Assembly (NCBI RefSeq): GCF_009176725.1
Contig: NZ_AP020337.1
Span: 5,215,501 to 5,279,500, forward strand
From: Pseudomonas sp. KUIN-1
GTDB lineage: Bacteria; Pseudomonadota; Gammaproteobacteria; Pseudomonadales; Pseudomonadaceae
Length of the DNA: 64,000 nt
Reading direction: 5' to 3'
The position numbers and the translations under genes were made by a program. Positions 25,623-34,674 of this stretch are shown in pieces; the stretch's first letter is position 1; each line of letters opens with the position of its first letter. Under the pieces are notes generated by a model that saw only the letters and a program-made list of their open reading frames with translations, was not told where the DNA came from and did not search any database.

Positions 25623-26686
25623 GTAACGAAGCGTGGCGCCTGCCGCTCTACCCACAGCTCTGGGACCAGGCCAGCCGGCTGCTGCTCGAATCAGCCAATT
25701 TCAGCGTGCGTGCCTGGACCTACCCCAGCGGGGTCAAGGCGCTATCACTGGAAAACAGCCGCGGCAAACTGGTGATCCTGCCCTGGCAGGGGCAGATGAT
25801 CTGGTCGGCCGAATTCGACGGCGTTGATTTGACCATGCTCAATATGTTCACCCAGCCGCGGCCCAGTGCCAGCGTGATCGGCACCTACGGCTGTTTCATG
25901 TTTCACAGCGGCCTGCTGCGCAACGGTTGCCCCGGGCCGGAGGATGATCATGCGCTGCACGGCGAAATGCCCTGCGCGCCGATGGACGATGCCTGGCTGC
26001 AGGCAGGTGAAGATGAGCACGGCGCTTATCTGCGCCTCGGCGGTACCTACGAATACGTGCAGGGCTTCGGCGACCATTACCGGGCCAGCCCGAGCGTGAC
26101 CCTGCGCCCGGCCAGCGGGCTGTTCGAGATCGGCATGCAGGTGGTCAATCTGGCCGGCAAGGCCATGGACCTGATGTACATGGCGCACATGAACTACGCC
26201 TACGTCGACGGCGCCCGCCTCACCCAGCCCCTGGGCTGCGAGCGCACACGGGTGCGCGCCAGCGTGCCGGCCCATGTGCGGCCGACGCCGACCTGGAGCG
26301 CCTATATAGCAGAACTGAGCCAGGACCCGGCCCACCTCAAGGTGCTCGACTCGCCCGCGCTGTATGACCCGGAGATCGTCTGCTTCTTCGATGACGTGCG
26401 CAGCGACGCTCAGGGACAGGCGCACTTCTTTCTTGATCACCCAGACGGCGCGGCGTTCTACACCCGCTACAGCCCCCGGCAATTTGAACATGCCGCGCGC
26501 TGGATCCTGCATAACACCGATCAGCAGGTGGCGGCCTTCGTCTTGCCGGCCACCTGCGAACCGGAGGGCTACCGCGCCGAACTCGCCAAAGGCAACGTGC
26601 GCAGCCTGGCGCCCGGTGCCCGCGCCGAGTTCAGCGTGACCACCGGTTACCTCAACGCACCCGAACGCCGGGCGCTGCAACCGTGA
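25619..26686 (+). CDS. deoX: DeoX-like aldose-1-epimerase-fold protein (DUF4432)
   Basis: 355-residue protein with the galactose-mutarotase-like beta-sandwich seen in DUF4432: GKLVILPWQGQMIWSAEFDG, PEDDHALHGEMPCAPMDDAW (His that binds the sugar) and LMYMAHMNYAYVDGARL. It probably interconverts sugar anomers before phosphorylation or is an accessory; the homologous deoX in Salmonella is required for good growth on deoxyribose although its reaction is not settled. It overlaps the transporter gene by 4 nt. It ends 5 nt from the convergent deoR. Confidence 0.8.
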   Translation: MSNEAWRLPLYPQLWDQASRLLLESANFSVRAWTYPSGVKALSLENSRGKLVILPWQGQMIWSAEFDGVDLTMLNMFTQPRPSASVIGTYGCFMFHSGLLRNGCPGPEDDHALHGEMPCAPMDDAWLQAGEDEHGAYLRLGGTYEYVQGFGDHYRASPSVTLRPASGLFEIGMQVVNLAGKAMDLMYMAHMNYAYVDGARLTQPLGCERTRVRASVPAHVRPTPTWSAYIAELSQDPAHLKVLDSPALYDPEIVCFFDDVRSDAQGQAHFFLDHPDGAAFYTRYSPRQFEHAARWILHNTDQQVAAFVLPATCEPEGYRAELAKGNVRSLAPGARAEFSVTTGYLNAPERRALQP

Positions 26687-26691
26687 TGCAT

Positions 26692-27462
26692 CTAGAGCAC
26701 AAGCTGCGCGCCGCCGGCCTCGATGGCCTCGCGGTAGCTGCGCGGGATTTTCTTGTCGCTGACCACGCAATGGAAATCGCTCAAGGCACCGAAGTGCGCA
26801 GTGCGTACGGCGTCGAATTTGGAGTGATCGGCCAGCAGCAGGCTTTGCCGGGCCTGGCGCATGACCTTCTGCTTGACCTCAACCTCGTGGAGATTGAAGC
26901 AGGTGACACCGCAGTCCAGGCTGACCCCGGCCGCCGAGACAAAGGCCCAGGTCAGGCGCACGCCATCGAGGATGCTGGTTTCGGCATGGCTCTCGAACAC
27001 CTGATTCTTGCGGTGGAACATGCCGCCGCACAGGACGATGCTGCAGTTGGGTTTCTGCTGCAGCTTGAGCAGCACGTTGAGCGAGTTGCACACCGCGGTG
27101 AACTCCAGCTCATCGGGGATGAAGTCGACCACGAAGGGGATCGTCGTGCCACAGTCGAAAAATACCGTATCGCCGGGCTGGATGAAGGTGGCGGCCAGCT
27201 TGCCGATGCGGCGCTTCTCCTCGACATGGCGGGTGCCCTGCTCGCTGACCCGGTAATCCCCCGGTTCAGGATCATCGTGGGCACGGGTGATGTAGCCGCC
27301 CAGCAGTCGTAACCGCTCGGGGTGCCGGCTGAGGTCGCGGCGCAAGGTCATTTCGGACACATCGAGCAGCGCCGCCATCTCCCGCAGATGGATCGCTTTC
27401 TGATCTTGCAGGGCCTGTTGAATCTGTTTGATGCGGTCGGTTTTCTTGACGTCCACGGGCAT
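26692..27462 (-). CDS. deoR: DeoR-type transcriptional repressor
   Basis: 256-residue DeoR-family regulator. The N-terminal winged HTH (REMAALLDVSEMTLRRDLSRHP, residues 27-48) is followed by a phosphosugar-binding domain (VFFDCGTTIPFVVDFIP, AAGVSLDCGVTCFNL, LLADHSKFDAVR). It is close to E. coli DeoR across its length, including LLGGYI and VEEKRRIGKLAAT. The inducer is expected to be deoxyribose-5-phosphate. Two operators matching the E. coli deo site are present (23268 and 27503); the latter lies in its own divergent promoter region, so it probably autoregulates. Confidence 0.92.
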   Translation of the reverse strand: MPVDVKKTDRIKQIQQALQDQKAIHLREMAALLDVSEMTLRRDLSRHPERLRLLGGYITRAHDDPEPGDYRVSEQGTRHVEEKRRIGKLAATFIQPGDTVFFDCGTTIPFVVDFIPDELEFTAVCNSLNVLLKLQQKPNCSIVLCGGMFHRKNQVFESHAETSILDGVRLTWAFVSAAGVSLDCGVTCFNLHEVEVKQKVMRQARQSLLLADHSKFDAVRTAHFGALSDFHCVVSDKKIPRSYREAIEAGGAQLVL

Positions 27463-27502
27463 CCCGGCAATCCGTTGGTGGGGTCACTAGAGTAACACCA
27501 AG

Positions 27503-27518
27503 TGTTAATTTTATAACT
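27503..27518 (+). promoter_or_regulatory. DeoR operator in the deoR/deoC divergent region
   Basis: TGTTAATTTTATAACT matches the 16-bp deo operator pattern TGTTA-N6-TAAC(A). It also overlaps the perfect TAACAC-CAA-GTGTTA repeat (27493-27507). It lies 46 nt before deoC and 40 nt before deoR. Confidence 0.75.
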
Positions 27519-27564
27519 TACGGGTATCCACCCAAGTATTTTTACCGATAACAGGAATCCCTTG

Positions 27565-28245
27565 ATGAATTCGCTCGAACCCGCTGCACTGGCCCAGGCC
27601 ATCGATCACACCTTGTTGGCGGCGGATGCCAGCCGAGAGCAGATTGCCACGCTTTGCGCAGAAGCCCGGGAACACGGCTTCTACTCGGTGTGCGTGAACT
27701 CCAGCCAGGTGCCTTTTGCCGCCCGACAACTGGCCGGGTCTGCCGTGAAGGTCTGTGCGGTGGTGGGCTTTCCGCTGGGCGCCGGGCTGAGTGCCAGCAA
27801 GGCGTCGGAAGCAGCCCTGACGATCGCCGCCGGGGCTCAGGAAATCGACATGGTGCTGAACATCGGCTGGCTCAAGGACGGTCTGTTCGATGAGGTCCGC
27901 GACGATATCGCCGCGGTGCTGCAAGCCTGTGGCAAGGTGCCGCTCAAGGTGATCCTGGAAACCTGCCTGCTCGATGAGGCGCAGAAGGTGCGCGCCTGCG
28001 AGATCTGCCGCGAGCTGGGCGTGGCATTCGTCAAGACCTCCACTGGCTTCAGCCGCAGCGGCGCGACGCTCGAGGATGTGGCGCTGATGCGCCGTGTGGT
28101 AGGCCCTGACATCGGCGTCAAGGCGTCTGGCGGGGTGCGTGACGTGGCCACGGCCAGAGCGATGATCGAAGCTGGCGCAACGCGCCTGGGCACCAGTTCC
28201 GGGATTGCGATCGTGACCGGCGCAGGTACGGGGGCGGGTTATTGA
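27565..28245 (+). CDS. deoC: deoxyribose-phosphate aldolase
   Basis: 226-residue class I aldolase that splits 2-deoxyribose-5-phosphate into glyceraldehyde-3-phosphate and acetaldehyde. The Schiff-base lysine is Lys157 in FVKTSTGF, and the second lysine Lys186 lies in GVKASGGVRD; DHTLLAADAS at the N-terminus is also typical. AGGAA upstream favours ATG 27565. It is transcribed away from deoR and completes the pathway started by DeoK. A bidirectional terminator follows. Confidence 0.95.
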   Translation: MNSLEPAALAQAIDHTLLAADASREQIATLCAEAREHGFYSVCVNSSQVPFAARQLAGSAVKVCAVVGFPLGAGLSASKASEAALTIAAGAQEIDMVLNIGWLKDGLFDEVRDDIAAVLQACGKVPLKVILETCLLDEAQKVRACEICRELGVAFVKTSTGFSRSGATLEDVALMRRVVGPDIGVKASGGVRDVATARAMIEAGATRLGTSSGIAIVTGAGTGAGY

Positions 28246-28249
28246 GTCT

Positions 28250-28273
28250 GCGGGCTTTGACATCAAAGCCCGC
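28250..28273. terminator. bidirectional terminator
   Basis: GCGGGCTTTGA (28250-28260) pairs with TCAAAGCCCGC (28263-28273), between convergent deoC and the 82-aa gene. Confidence 0.75.
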
Positions 28274-28278
28274 TGCAC

Positions 28279-28527
28279 TTAGCTCAGGTCGATCACACCG
28301 GTCATGGCCGTGAAATGGCTTTGCTTGTGCTGGACCTTGTCGAGAATCTGCGCAGGGGTCGACTCGCGGAAGACCACCATGTGCCCGACGTCCTTGCCGC
28401 CCTCGGTCACGCGTTCGATATCGTTGATCATCCAGGTGGTCAGCTCTTCGGCAGTAATGCCCAGTTCGGCCGCTACTCGCTGGTGGAGGCGCTCGGCGTC
28501 GCATTGATTGAGTTGATCGCTGTTCAT
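28279..28527 (-). CDS. conserved hypothetical protein, 82 aa
   Basis: Small soluble acidic protein. The N-terminal half (LNQCDAERLHQRVAAELGITAEELTTWMIND) looks like two helices, followed by strands VGHMVVFRESTPAQILDKV. No known family is recognised. AAGGAG upstream gives a clear ribosome site for ATG 28527, which supports it as a real gene. It is monocistronic, downstream of the GGDEF-EAL gene in the same orientation but over 130 nt away. Confidence 0.7.
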   Translation of the reverse strand: MNSDQLNQCDAERLHQRVAAELGITAEELTTWMINDIERVTEGGKDVGHMVVFRESTPAQILDKVQHKQSHFTAMTGVIDLS

Positions 28528-28657
28528 GGGGCTGGCTCCTTCAAGGGGGGTTAAGTTCAGTCCCCGCGAGGGCTCCATAGTTCAGTCGCGTTCGAGCGGG
28601 CTGCGAATGGCCGGTCACAACTGCATGACGGCTCTCGCAGACGCTATCACTACTGCT

Positions 28658-31576
28658 TCACGCAACACCGCTTTCAGAAAAGCCTATCTCCAGACTACGT
28701 GACGATTTAATCATGGCAGCACACTCATCACTGATGACAGGCTTACTAAAAAGATAACCCTGCATTTGATCGCAGCCATACGTCACGAGCAGTTCCAACT
28801 GGTCGACTGTTTCGACGCCTTCTGCAATGACGTTAAGACCCAATTCGTGCGCCAATACGATGACCGCCCTGGTGATCGCGGCGTCCTCATGATTGCTGGT
28901 TATATCCTTGATGAACGCCCTGTCGATTTTGAGGGCATCAAGAGGAAATCGCTTCAAGTAGGCCAGACTGGAATAGCCCGTGCCGAAATCATCGACCGAA
29001 AGGCTGATGCCATACGACTTTATATCTCGAAGTATTTCAACCGCCGACTCGGGATCGATCATCAGCATCGACTCGGTCAGTTCGAACTCTAAAAGAGCGG
29101 GGTTGATACCGTACGCTTCAACGATATGCTTGACGGTCTCAGCCAGGCCTTTTACCTGAAGCTGCCTGACGGACAGATTGATGGCGATCGGCACCAGCCT
29201 GATATGATTCTCTTCCCAGCGCTTCAGGGTTTCGCAGACTTTCCGGATGACCCACACGCCGACAGGAATGATCAGGCCCGTGTCCTCAAGAATAGGGATG
29301 AAATCAGCCGGAGAAACCATGCCTTGCTCAGGGTGATTCCAGCGCAATAAAGCCTCCAGACCACTTATCCTGCCATCGGTAAGGCTGACCTTGGGCTGAA
29401 AGTGCAGAATAAACTCATCGCGCTCGAGCGCGCCGCGCAACAGCGTTTCAGTTTGCAAGCGCCTGGTTAAACTTTCGTTCATCCTGGCGTTGTAAAACTT
29501 GAAATTATTACGGCCACTTTTCTTCGCCTGGTACATGGCGGTATCCGCATTCTTCAAGATCACACCAGTGTCACGCCCGTCAAACGGATAATTAGCGATG
29601 CCGACACTCGCCGAAACGAATATATCCTGGCCGCCAAGGTTGAACGGTTTCCCCAACGCCTCAACAACATGGGTCGCAAGCGATTTGATGAGGCTCTCGG
29701 AATAAACAGAGTGTGTGACGACGATCGAAAATTCATCGCCTCCCAGCCGCGCAACCACACTGTTCTCACCTATGCAGTCTTTCAAGCGTCGACCCGCCTG
29801 AATAAGCAATTGATCGCCCACTGAATGCCCCATGGTGTCATTCACGGCCTTGAATCTGTCCAAATCTATGAATATGACGCTTACTGCATCTGGCGCTGAC
29901 GTTTTCCGACTGATTATCTCGCGCAGATAATTGCTGAGGAACCAGCGATTAGGCAGATGGGTGAGCGAATCATTTTCGGCCAGATAGGTGAGTTTTTTCT
30001 TTGCGTCATACCGTTCAAGCGCGGCGGCCAAGAGGTTGGCAAGTGTTTGAAGGTAGCTGACATCTTCACGTGTAAAGGGGTGGTCCGTGCTGGCATACAC
30101 CCCAAGCACGCCCTTGAAAACCTCCGTGCAGGATATATCAACCTCCAGGCTACTTCTAATCGTGTAAGCGTCCACTGTTTCAGCAGGAAGCAGCGTGTAG
30201 CGATTATCAGGCGCATCAGAATTAATCACAAACCCCGCAGAAGGAGCAGTACCGTTCAGAAAATCATCATGATGACCGCTGCGGATTTCAAATCGGGTCA
30301 AGCCAACCCCCGCGTGGAGGATGGTCCCATGGCTCACTCGATCAACGACCAATAAAGCGGCCTTGCTCAATTTCAGTCCTTGCGCCGCAGTCAGTGCTGC
30401 CCGTTCACCTAGCACACTGACGTTTTCTTCTGTCAATGCCTGCTGGCCAAACAAGGCGATAAGGTTTTGCCTTCTGGAGTTATCCAGAATCGCCACTTCA
30501 AATTCTTTTCGATCTGTAATATCGATATCGATGCAGATGTATTTTTCAACGCCGCCCAAGTCATCGAGAATAGGTATGACAGTGCGTTGATGCCAAGCCT
30601 CCTTACCGGTACGACCAGAAAGCCTCACCTCACCGTTCCACACCTTGTTTTCAGGTGCCCATAGCCACGGTTCGTTGGCTGAAGACATGCCGGTCCAGAC
30701 TTCATCGATCGTCAACTCTAAAAGCTCGGCTCGCGAATGCTGTGAGCTGGTGACGAATCGCTCGTTAACGTAGGTGATACGTCCGGAGGCCGACACTTCG
30801 CAAACGATGGACACCTCATCCAGCGCATTTTTATGCTGCACCAAGGTATTCATCAACGATTCGATACGCAGGCCAAAGTGATTGCGCATACTCGCAGCAG
30901 TACGGTTTACGGCTTTTATAGCCTCCTGTATTTCCATGGGAGCATCAGCGACCAACATCGCTTCTGCTGCCACTGCGCCTGAAGCGATTTCTGCCTCATA
31001 AGAATGAAGCTTGCCCAGGTGGGCAAGCGAACGCTTGATCATGAACCCCATTAACATCAAGCTGATCAGCAAGAAAAATCCCGCAAAGAGTGTCGCCTGG
31101 ATCACCAGACTGTAGAGTTCGGCAGCAATTCTCTCGGCGTTGAAAGACAGACGCATCACGCCGTAATCTTTCCCGCCAATAGTGATCGGACGATTGACAT
31201 CGAATAATCGTGCAGCGACTTCAGACTCTATCCACGCAGGTGCTCTGCCAAGCGGCGCACTGGCGGCCTCAAGGCGAATGACGCCACCCGACAGGTCAAT
31301 AAACATGGCCGATTTGAACGGCGAGCGGGCCAGGGTTTTTTCGAGGGTTCTTTTGATAGTGTCGTAATCGCCGATGACGACACTTTCCTCTACCGCTTGC
31401 GCGGCAACCTCGATCAGCATGTTGGCGGTGTCTTGTATCTCTTCAATATGCTGAAGCAGCTGATTTTTATAAAACAGAACCAGACCCGTCGTCAGAAAGG
31501 TCAGTATCAGAATGGATAACATCGCCAGTATTCGCGACGTCAGTGATTTGGGCAGCAGGCTTTTAAAGAAATTCAT
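28658..31576 (-). CDS. membrane PAS-GAF-GGDEF-EAL cyclic-di-GMP enzyme
   Basis: 972 residues. TM1 about 16-36, periplasmic sensor about 37-155, TM2 about 160-180, then a PAS domain (about 250-360), a GAF-like domain (about 385-520), GGDEF (residues 612-616 read GGDEF intact) and EAL (741-743, EALLRW). The EAL residues DDFGTGYSS and AEGVET are also intact, so both diguanylate cyclase and phosphodiesterase activity are possible; hybrids often show only one. The gene 31 nt upstream codes for a PhnD-like periplasmic binding protein, which may bring the ligand to the periplasmic sensor. Confidence 0.92.
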   Translation of the reverse strand: MNFFKSLLPKSLTSRILAMLSILILTFLTTGLVLFYKNQLLQHIEEIQDTANMLIEVAAQAVEESVVIGDYDTIKRTLEKTLARSPFKSAMFIDLSGGVIRLEAASAPLGRAPAWIESEVAARLFDVNRPITIGGKDYGVMRLSFNAERIAAELYSLVIQATLFAGFFLLISLMLMGFMIKRSLAHLGKLHSYEAEIASGAVAAEAMLVADAPMEIQEAIKAVNRTAASMRNHFGLRIESLMNTLVQHKNALDEVSIVCEVSASGRITYVNERFVTSSQHSRAELLELTIDEVWTGMSSANEPWLWAPENKVWNGEVRLSGRTGKEAWHQRTVIPILDDLGGVEKYICIDIDITDRKEFEVAILDNSRRQNLIALFGQQALTEENVSVLGERAALTAAQGLKLSKAALLVVDRVSHGTILHAGVGLTRFEIRSGHHDDFLNGTAPSAGFVINSDAPDNRYTLLPAETVDAYTIRSSLEVDISCTEVFKGVLGVYASTDHPFTREDVSYLQTLANLLAAALERYDAKKKLTYLAENDSLTHLPNRWFLSNYLREIISRKTSAPDAVSVIFIDLDRFKAVNDTMGHSVGDQLLIQAGRRLKDCIGENSVVARLGGDEFSIVVTHSVYSESLIKSLATHVVEALGKPFNLGGQDIFVSASVGIANYPFDGRDTGVILKNADTAMYQAKKSGRNNFKFYNARMNESLTRRLQTETLLRGALERDEFILHFQPKVSLTDGRISGLEALLRWNHPEQGMVSPADFIPILEDTGLIIPVGVWVIRKVCETLKRWEENHIRLVPIAINLSVRQLQVKGLAETVKHIVEAYGINPALLEFELTESMLMIDPESAVEILRDIKSYGISLSVDDFGTGYSSLAYLKRFPLDALKIDRAFIKDITSNHEDAAITRAVIVLAHELGLNVIAEGVETVDQLELLVTYGCDQMQGYLFSKPVISDECAAMIKSSRSLEIGFSESGVA

Positions 31577-31607
31577 TAACAGCCTCTCCAGCTAACGTTG
31601 AAATTAT

Positions 31608-32459
31608 TTACTTAAGGTTTGCCGGCAAACTTTTATAAAAATCTCGATAGGAAGCATAATCCGCTTCCGTCGCAGGAATGAACGTAATCGGTGCCGGTGC
31701 ATGGACGAGCTCGGTTGCCTCACGCAGAATCCTGCTACCGTCGGCGTCATGTTGCATATTCAGAAATGCGTTGGCGACCGCATCACGTTCTTTTTTAGAA
31801 ACCCGCGGGGATGCCATCAGGGCTAAATCATTGAACGAGGCCGAACTCCACAGTGCGCGGAACGACTTCCCTTCCCTCTCCGTGTAGCCGCTTACAAGCT
31901 GTGAGTTGGCCCCCATCGCTTGAGCCTTACCACTCAGGAGTTGGCTGAACGCACCGTCCATGTTTCCTGCAAACACCGTAGATGTATTGATGCCTTGCTT
32001 GACCAATTCCGAGCTGGTGACTTTATAAGCAATAAACGCTTCGGGTCCCGGGTAAACAACTTCTTTGCCCGCTAGCTCCGAAAGGCTATGAATTGGCGAG
32101 TCGACAGGCACCACGATTTGTCCTTCGAGGGCAGGCGCGTCACGGCGACCAAACACCGTCCAGCCCATCTTGTCGCGTTCGGGGCTAAACAGATGGTTGG
32201 TGAACGCGAAATCAACTTCTTGCGCGAGCACATAACTCGTTGTGTCCGAGGAGGTTCGCCCTAACTTCAGCGTGAGGTTCACGCCGCTTTTTTCGGACAC
32301 GTACTTTATGATGGGATTCCAAAAACTGGCTGAAAGATTAAGATTGTATTGATTGACAGGCGAAAAATTGTACACTTTAAGCTCTTCAGAAGTCGCCACA
32401 TTCGACAAGGCAACAGACAGGGCGATCATGATAGCTTTGCAGCTTAGGCGTAACTTCAC
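31608..32459 (-). CDS. PhnD-like periplasmic binding protein (sensor partner)
   Basis: 283-residue periplasmic protein of the phosphate/phosphonate-binding (PhnD, type 2 periplasmic) fold. GTG 32459 with GGAGTG upstream gives the signal peptide VKLRLSCKAIMIALSVALS; the mature protein has the family pattern LSASFWNPIIKYVSEKSGVNLTL and LAGKEVVYPGPEAFIAYKVT. No ABC permease or ATPase gene is adjacent. It lies 31 nt upstream of, and co-oriented with, a membrane GGDEF-EAL gene, so it more likely feeds a signal than transports. Confidence 0.85.
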   Translation of the reverse strand: MKLRLSCKAIMIALSVALSNVATSEELKVYNFSPVNQYNLNLSASFWNPIIKYVSEKSGVNLTLKLGRTSSDTTSYVLAQEVDFAFTNHLFSPERDKMGWTVFGRRDAPALEGQIVVPVDSPIHSLSELAGKEVVYPGPEAFIAYKVTSSELVKQGINTSTVFAGNMDGAFSQLLSGKAQAMGANSQLVSGYTEREGKSFRALWSSASFNDLALMASPRVSKKERDAVANAFLNMQHDADGSRILREATELVHAPAPITFIPATEADYASYRDFYKSLPANLK

Positions 32460-32741
32460 TTGTTCACTCCACCTACATAAGAACTTATTAGCCAACGGGG
32501 ATGAGCACTAACTTAAGCTCAGCCATCTCATATAATCGGCCGAGGTGCTTGAATCTTAAGTATCGATTGCATGAATAAATGTTAATCGGCCAGCCCACAC
32601 ACCTGCCGGCCCCGCCACAGGCAGCTGTCTGCCCAAAACAGTCGCTTAGTACAGTACAAACGGCTGACTTCACCCCGGCGAAGAAGAATAATTGAGATCT
32701 CTTGTCGGGCTGTCGATCCGCTCACCATTCCAGGGAAGCCA

Positions 32742-33647
32742 ATGCTCATTTCACTCTTGTCAAATGGTCAGCCACACACGCCAGAGCGATTGGAACTGAT
32801 CGCCCCCTGGTGGAGTTTTACGAAAACGGTCCTGGCTGCGACAGCCCTATCGTTGGTGCGTGACGGACTGATCGGATTGGACGACCCCATTCCCGACCAG
32901 CCTTTCACCTTGCGCCAGCTACTGCGGCACGAGGCAGGCCTGGCTGATTACGGAGAACTTGCGCAGTATCACACCGCCGTTGCCAGCGGTGACCCCGCTT
33001 GGCCGGCAGATGAAATGATGCGACGTCTTGACGGTACTCGACTTCGATACAGTCCCGGAACCGGCTGGCGTTACTCGAATCTAGGCTACTTGTTCATCGG
33101 CAGGCTAATTGAACGGCTGACTGATCTGACGCTTGATGATGCGGTGATTCAACGTGCTCTTTCGCCTCTGGGCATCTCGAACGTGCGCTTTGCTAAAACA
33201 CGAGCCGATTTACAAACGACCCATCAGGGAAGTACCTCGAATTATGACCCCGCCTGGGTTTACCACGGTTTGTTGATCGGCCCGATTTCGCAAGCAGCGC
33301 TCTTTCTGGATCGACTTCTCTGCGCAGACCTCCTCTCCACGGGCCTGCTCCAGGAAATGCAGACAGCACGAACACTGGGCGGCCCGATTCCCGGGCGCCC
33401 ATGGATCACGCCGGGCTATGGCCTGGGCTTGATGCAAGGTTCGATTGACGGTGGGTATTCTCTATCCGGGCACACAGGCTGCGGGCCAGGCAGCGTCATT
33501 GCTGTCTACCGCATCTGCGACGGCGACGCATCGGCTTGCTGCGCTGCTTTTGAGGCGAATGCCAGTGAAGGTGCTATTGAAGCCATCGTTGTCGGGCAAC
33601 TTATGCAACGTGTGCGGCAGGGGGTTGACGGCATCAAAGTCCGTTAG
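32742..33647 (+). CDS. serine hydrolase, beta-lactamase fold
   Basis: 301-residue serine hydrolase of the class C beta-lactamase/esterase superfamily. The active-site SxxK is SFTK (Ser25, Lys28), the second motif YSN is in WRYSNLGYLF, and the third region is the SGHTGCGPGS stretch in place of the usual KTG, as in many esterases of this family. No signal peptide is present, so it is probably cytoplasmic; the short region before the SxxK argues for an N-terminally reduced form. Substrate unknown. It reads toward the TonB-2 operon. Confidence 0.8.
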   Translation: MLISLLSNGQPHTPERLELIAPWWSFTKTVLAATALSLVRDGLIGLDDPIPDQPFTLRQLLRHEAGLADYGELAQYHTAVASGDPAWPADEMMRRLDGTRLRYSPGTGWRYSNLGYLFIGRLIERLTDLTLDDAVIQRALSPLGISNVRFAKTRADLQTTHQGSTSNYDPAWVYHGLLIGPISQAALFLDRLLCADLLSTGLLQEMQTARTLGGPIPGRPWITPGYGLGLMQGSIDGGYSLSGHTGCGPGSVIAVYRICDGDASACCAAFEANASEGAIEAIVVGQLMQRVRQGVDGIKVR

Positions 33648-33742
33648 CCGTAGGCCTTATGGTTGGCCGGATGACCGCTTATGCGGTCACGCCTGTTGGC
33701 GACCATGCAATCGTCACAAACTGCTTACTTGATAATTCTTCT

Positions 33743-33776
33743 CTGTCACGTATCTGTCACTCGTCACTCCTATATT
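33743..33776 (+). promoter_or_regulatory. Pho box with -10, promoter of the TonB-2/phytase operon
   Basis: CTGTCAC (33743-33749), GTAT, CTGTCAC (33754-33760): two identical 7-bp direct repeats spaced by 4 bp, the exact PhoB-box geometry (consensus CTGTCAT). A -10-like TATATT starts at 33771, 10 bp after the box, the spacing typical of PhoB-activated promoters that lack a -35. tonB2 starts at 33878, so the leader is about 95 nt. Confidence 0.85.
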
Positions 33777-33877
33777 CCTCCGACACGCGTTACGAGGTGC
33801 CTATACCGGCCTCGGACCCAACTTTCGCAGGGAATGCGCCCGATGTGCCCGGCCTACCGGCCTGGAGGAAATCAATC

Positions 33878-34591
33878 GTGGATGCGACGCTGACACCCCT
33901 GCTGCACCTTCAGCCATTGCCTGCCGGCAGCGCCTCGCGAATGCTGCGCCGAGGATGCGCGATAACGCTGGTGGTGGCGGTGCATATTTTGGCATTGAGC
34001 ATGGTGACCGGGTCATCGCCCCCTGCGCTTGCGCCGCAGGTGACTCGTACTATTTACGCCTCGGTCATCAATGAACCGACTCCGGCGCCAGCCGCAAGTG
34101 CCGCGCCCACGCCACCGCCTCCCGTTGCCCCGGTCGTACCGGCACCCGCGTCTGTGGCCGTTCAGCCGGTGGCCCGGCACAAGCCCGCGGCCAAACCGCA
34201 GGTGATGCAACGCCCCGTTGTGGCCGCCGCAACGTCTGCCCCCGCGACCATCAGCACTGCGGCTGCCGCACCGGTAGTTGCGCAAACTCCCGCACCACCG
34301 CCGCAGCCCAAGACCCTCACCCGTGGCGTCGAATACGTGCATGAACCACAACCCGACTATCCCGACAGTGCGCGTGAAGAGGGCCACGAGGGCACCGTGA
34401 TCCTGCGGGTGCTGGTGGACGAGCAAGGCAAGCCCGGCGCGGTGGACATCGTACGCTCCTCGGGCTTTGGCAACCTCGACGAGGCGGGCAGGACGGCTGT
34501 GCGCGGCGCACTGTTCAAGCCTCATTTGGAGGAGGGTCATGCGGTGTCGGTGTACGTGATCGTGCCGTTGCGATTCCAGCTCGACAGTTAG
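33878..34591 (+). CDS. tonB: TonB energy transducer, system 2
   Basis: 237-residue TonB. GGAGGAA before GTG 33878 decides the start; the open frame extends upstream to 33659 but includes the Pho-box promoter. It has a TM anchor (CAITLVVAVHILALSMV, about 30-46), a Pro/Ala-rich spacer (about 55-145), and a C-terminal TonB domain (GVEYVHEPQPDYPDSAREEGHEG onward, with YP). First gene of tonB-exbB-exbD-receptor-phytase, putatively PhoB-activated. It probably energises the receptor encoded four genes down. Confidence 0.9.
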   Translation: MDATLTPLLHLQPLPAGSASRMLRRGCAITLVVAVHILALSMVTGSSPPALAPQVTRTIYASVINEPTPAPAASAAPTPPPPVAPVVPAPASVAVQPVARHKPAAKPQVMQRPVVAAATSAPATISTAAAAPVVAQTPAPPPQPKTLTRGVEYVHEPQPDYPDSAREEGHEGTVILRVLVDEQGKPGAVDIVRSSGFGNLDEAGRTAVRGALFKPHLEEGHAVSVYVIVPLRFQLDS

Positions 34592-34674
34592 CACTCACGC
34601 AGGCGTAACCCACCATCTTTTATCGACGGGCCTCCCGGTCAGGGCAGTGCTCACCTCAAAGAAAGGAAATACAT

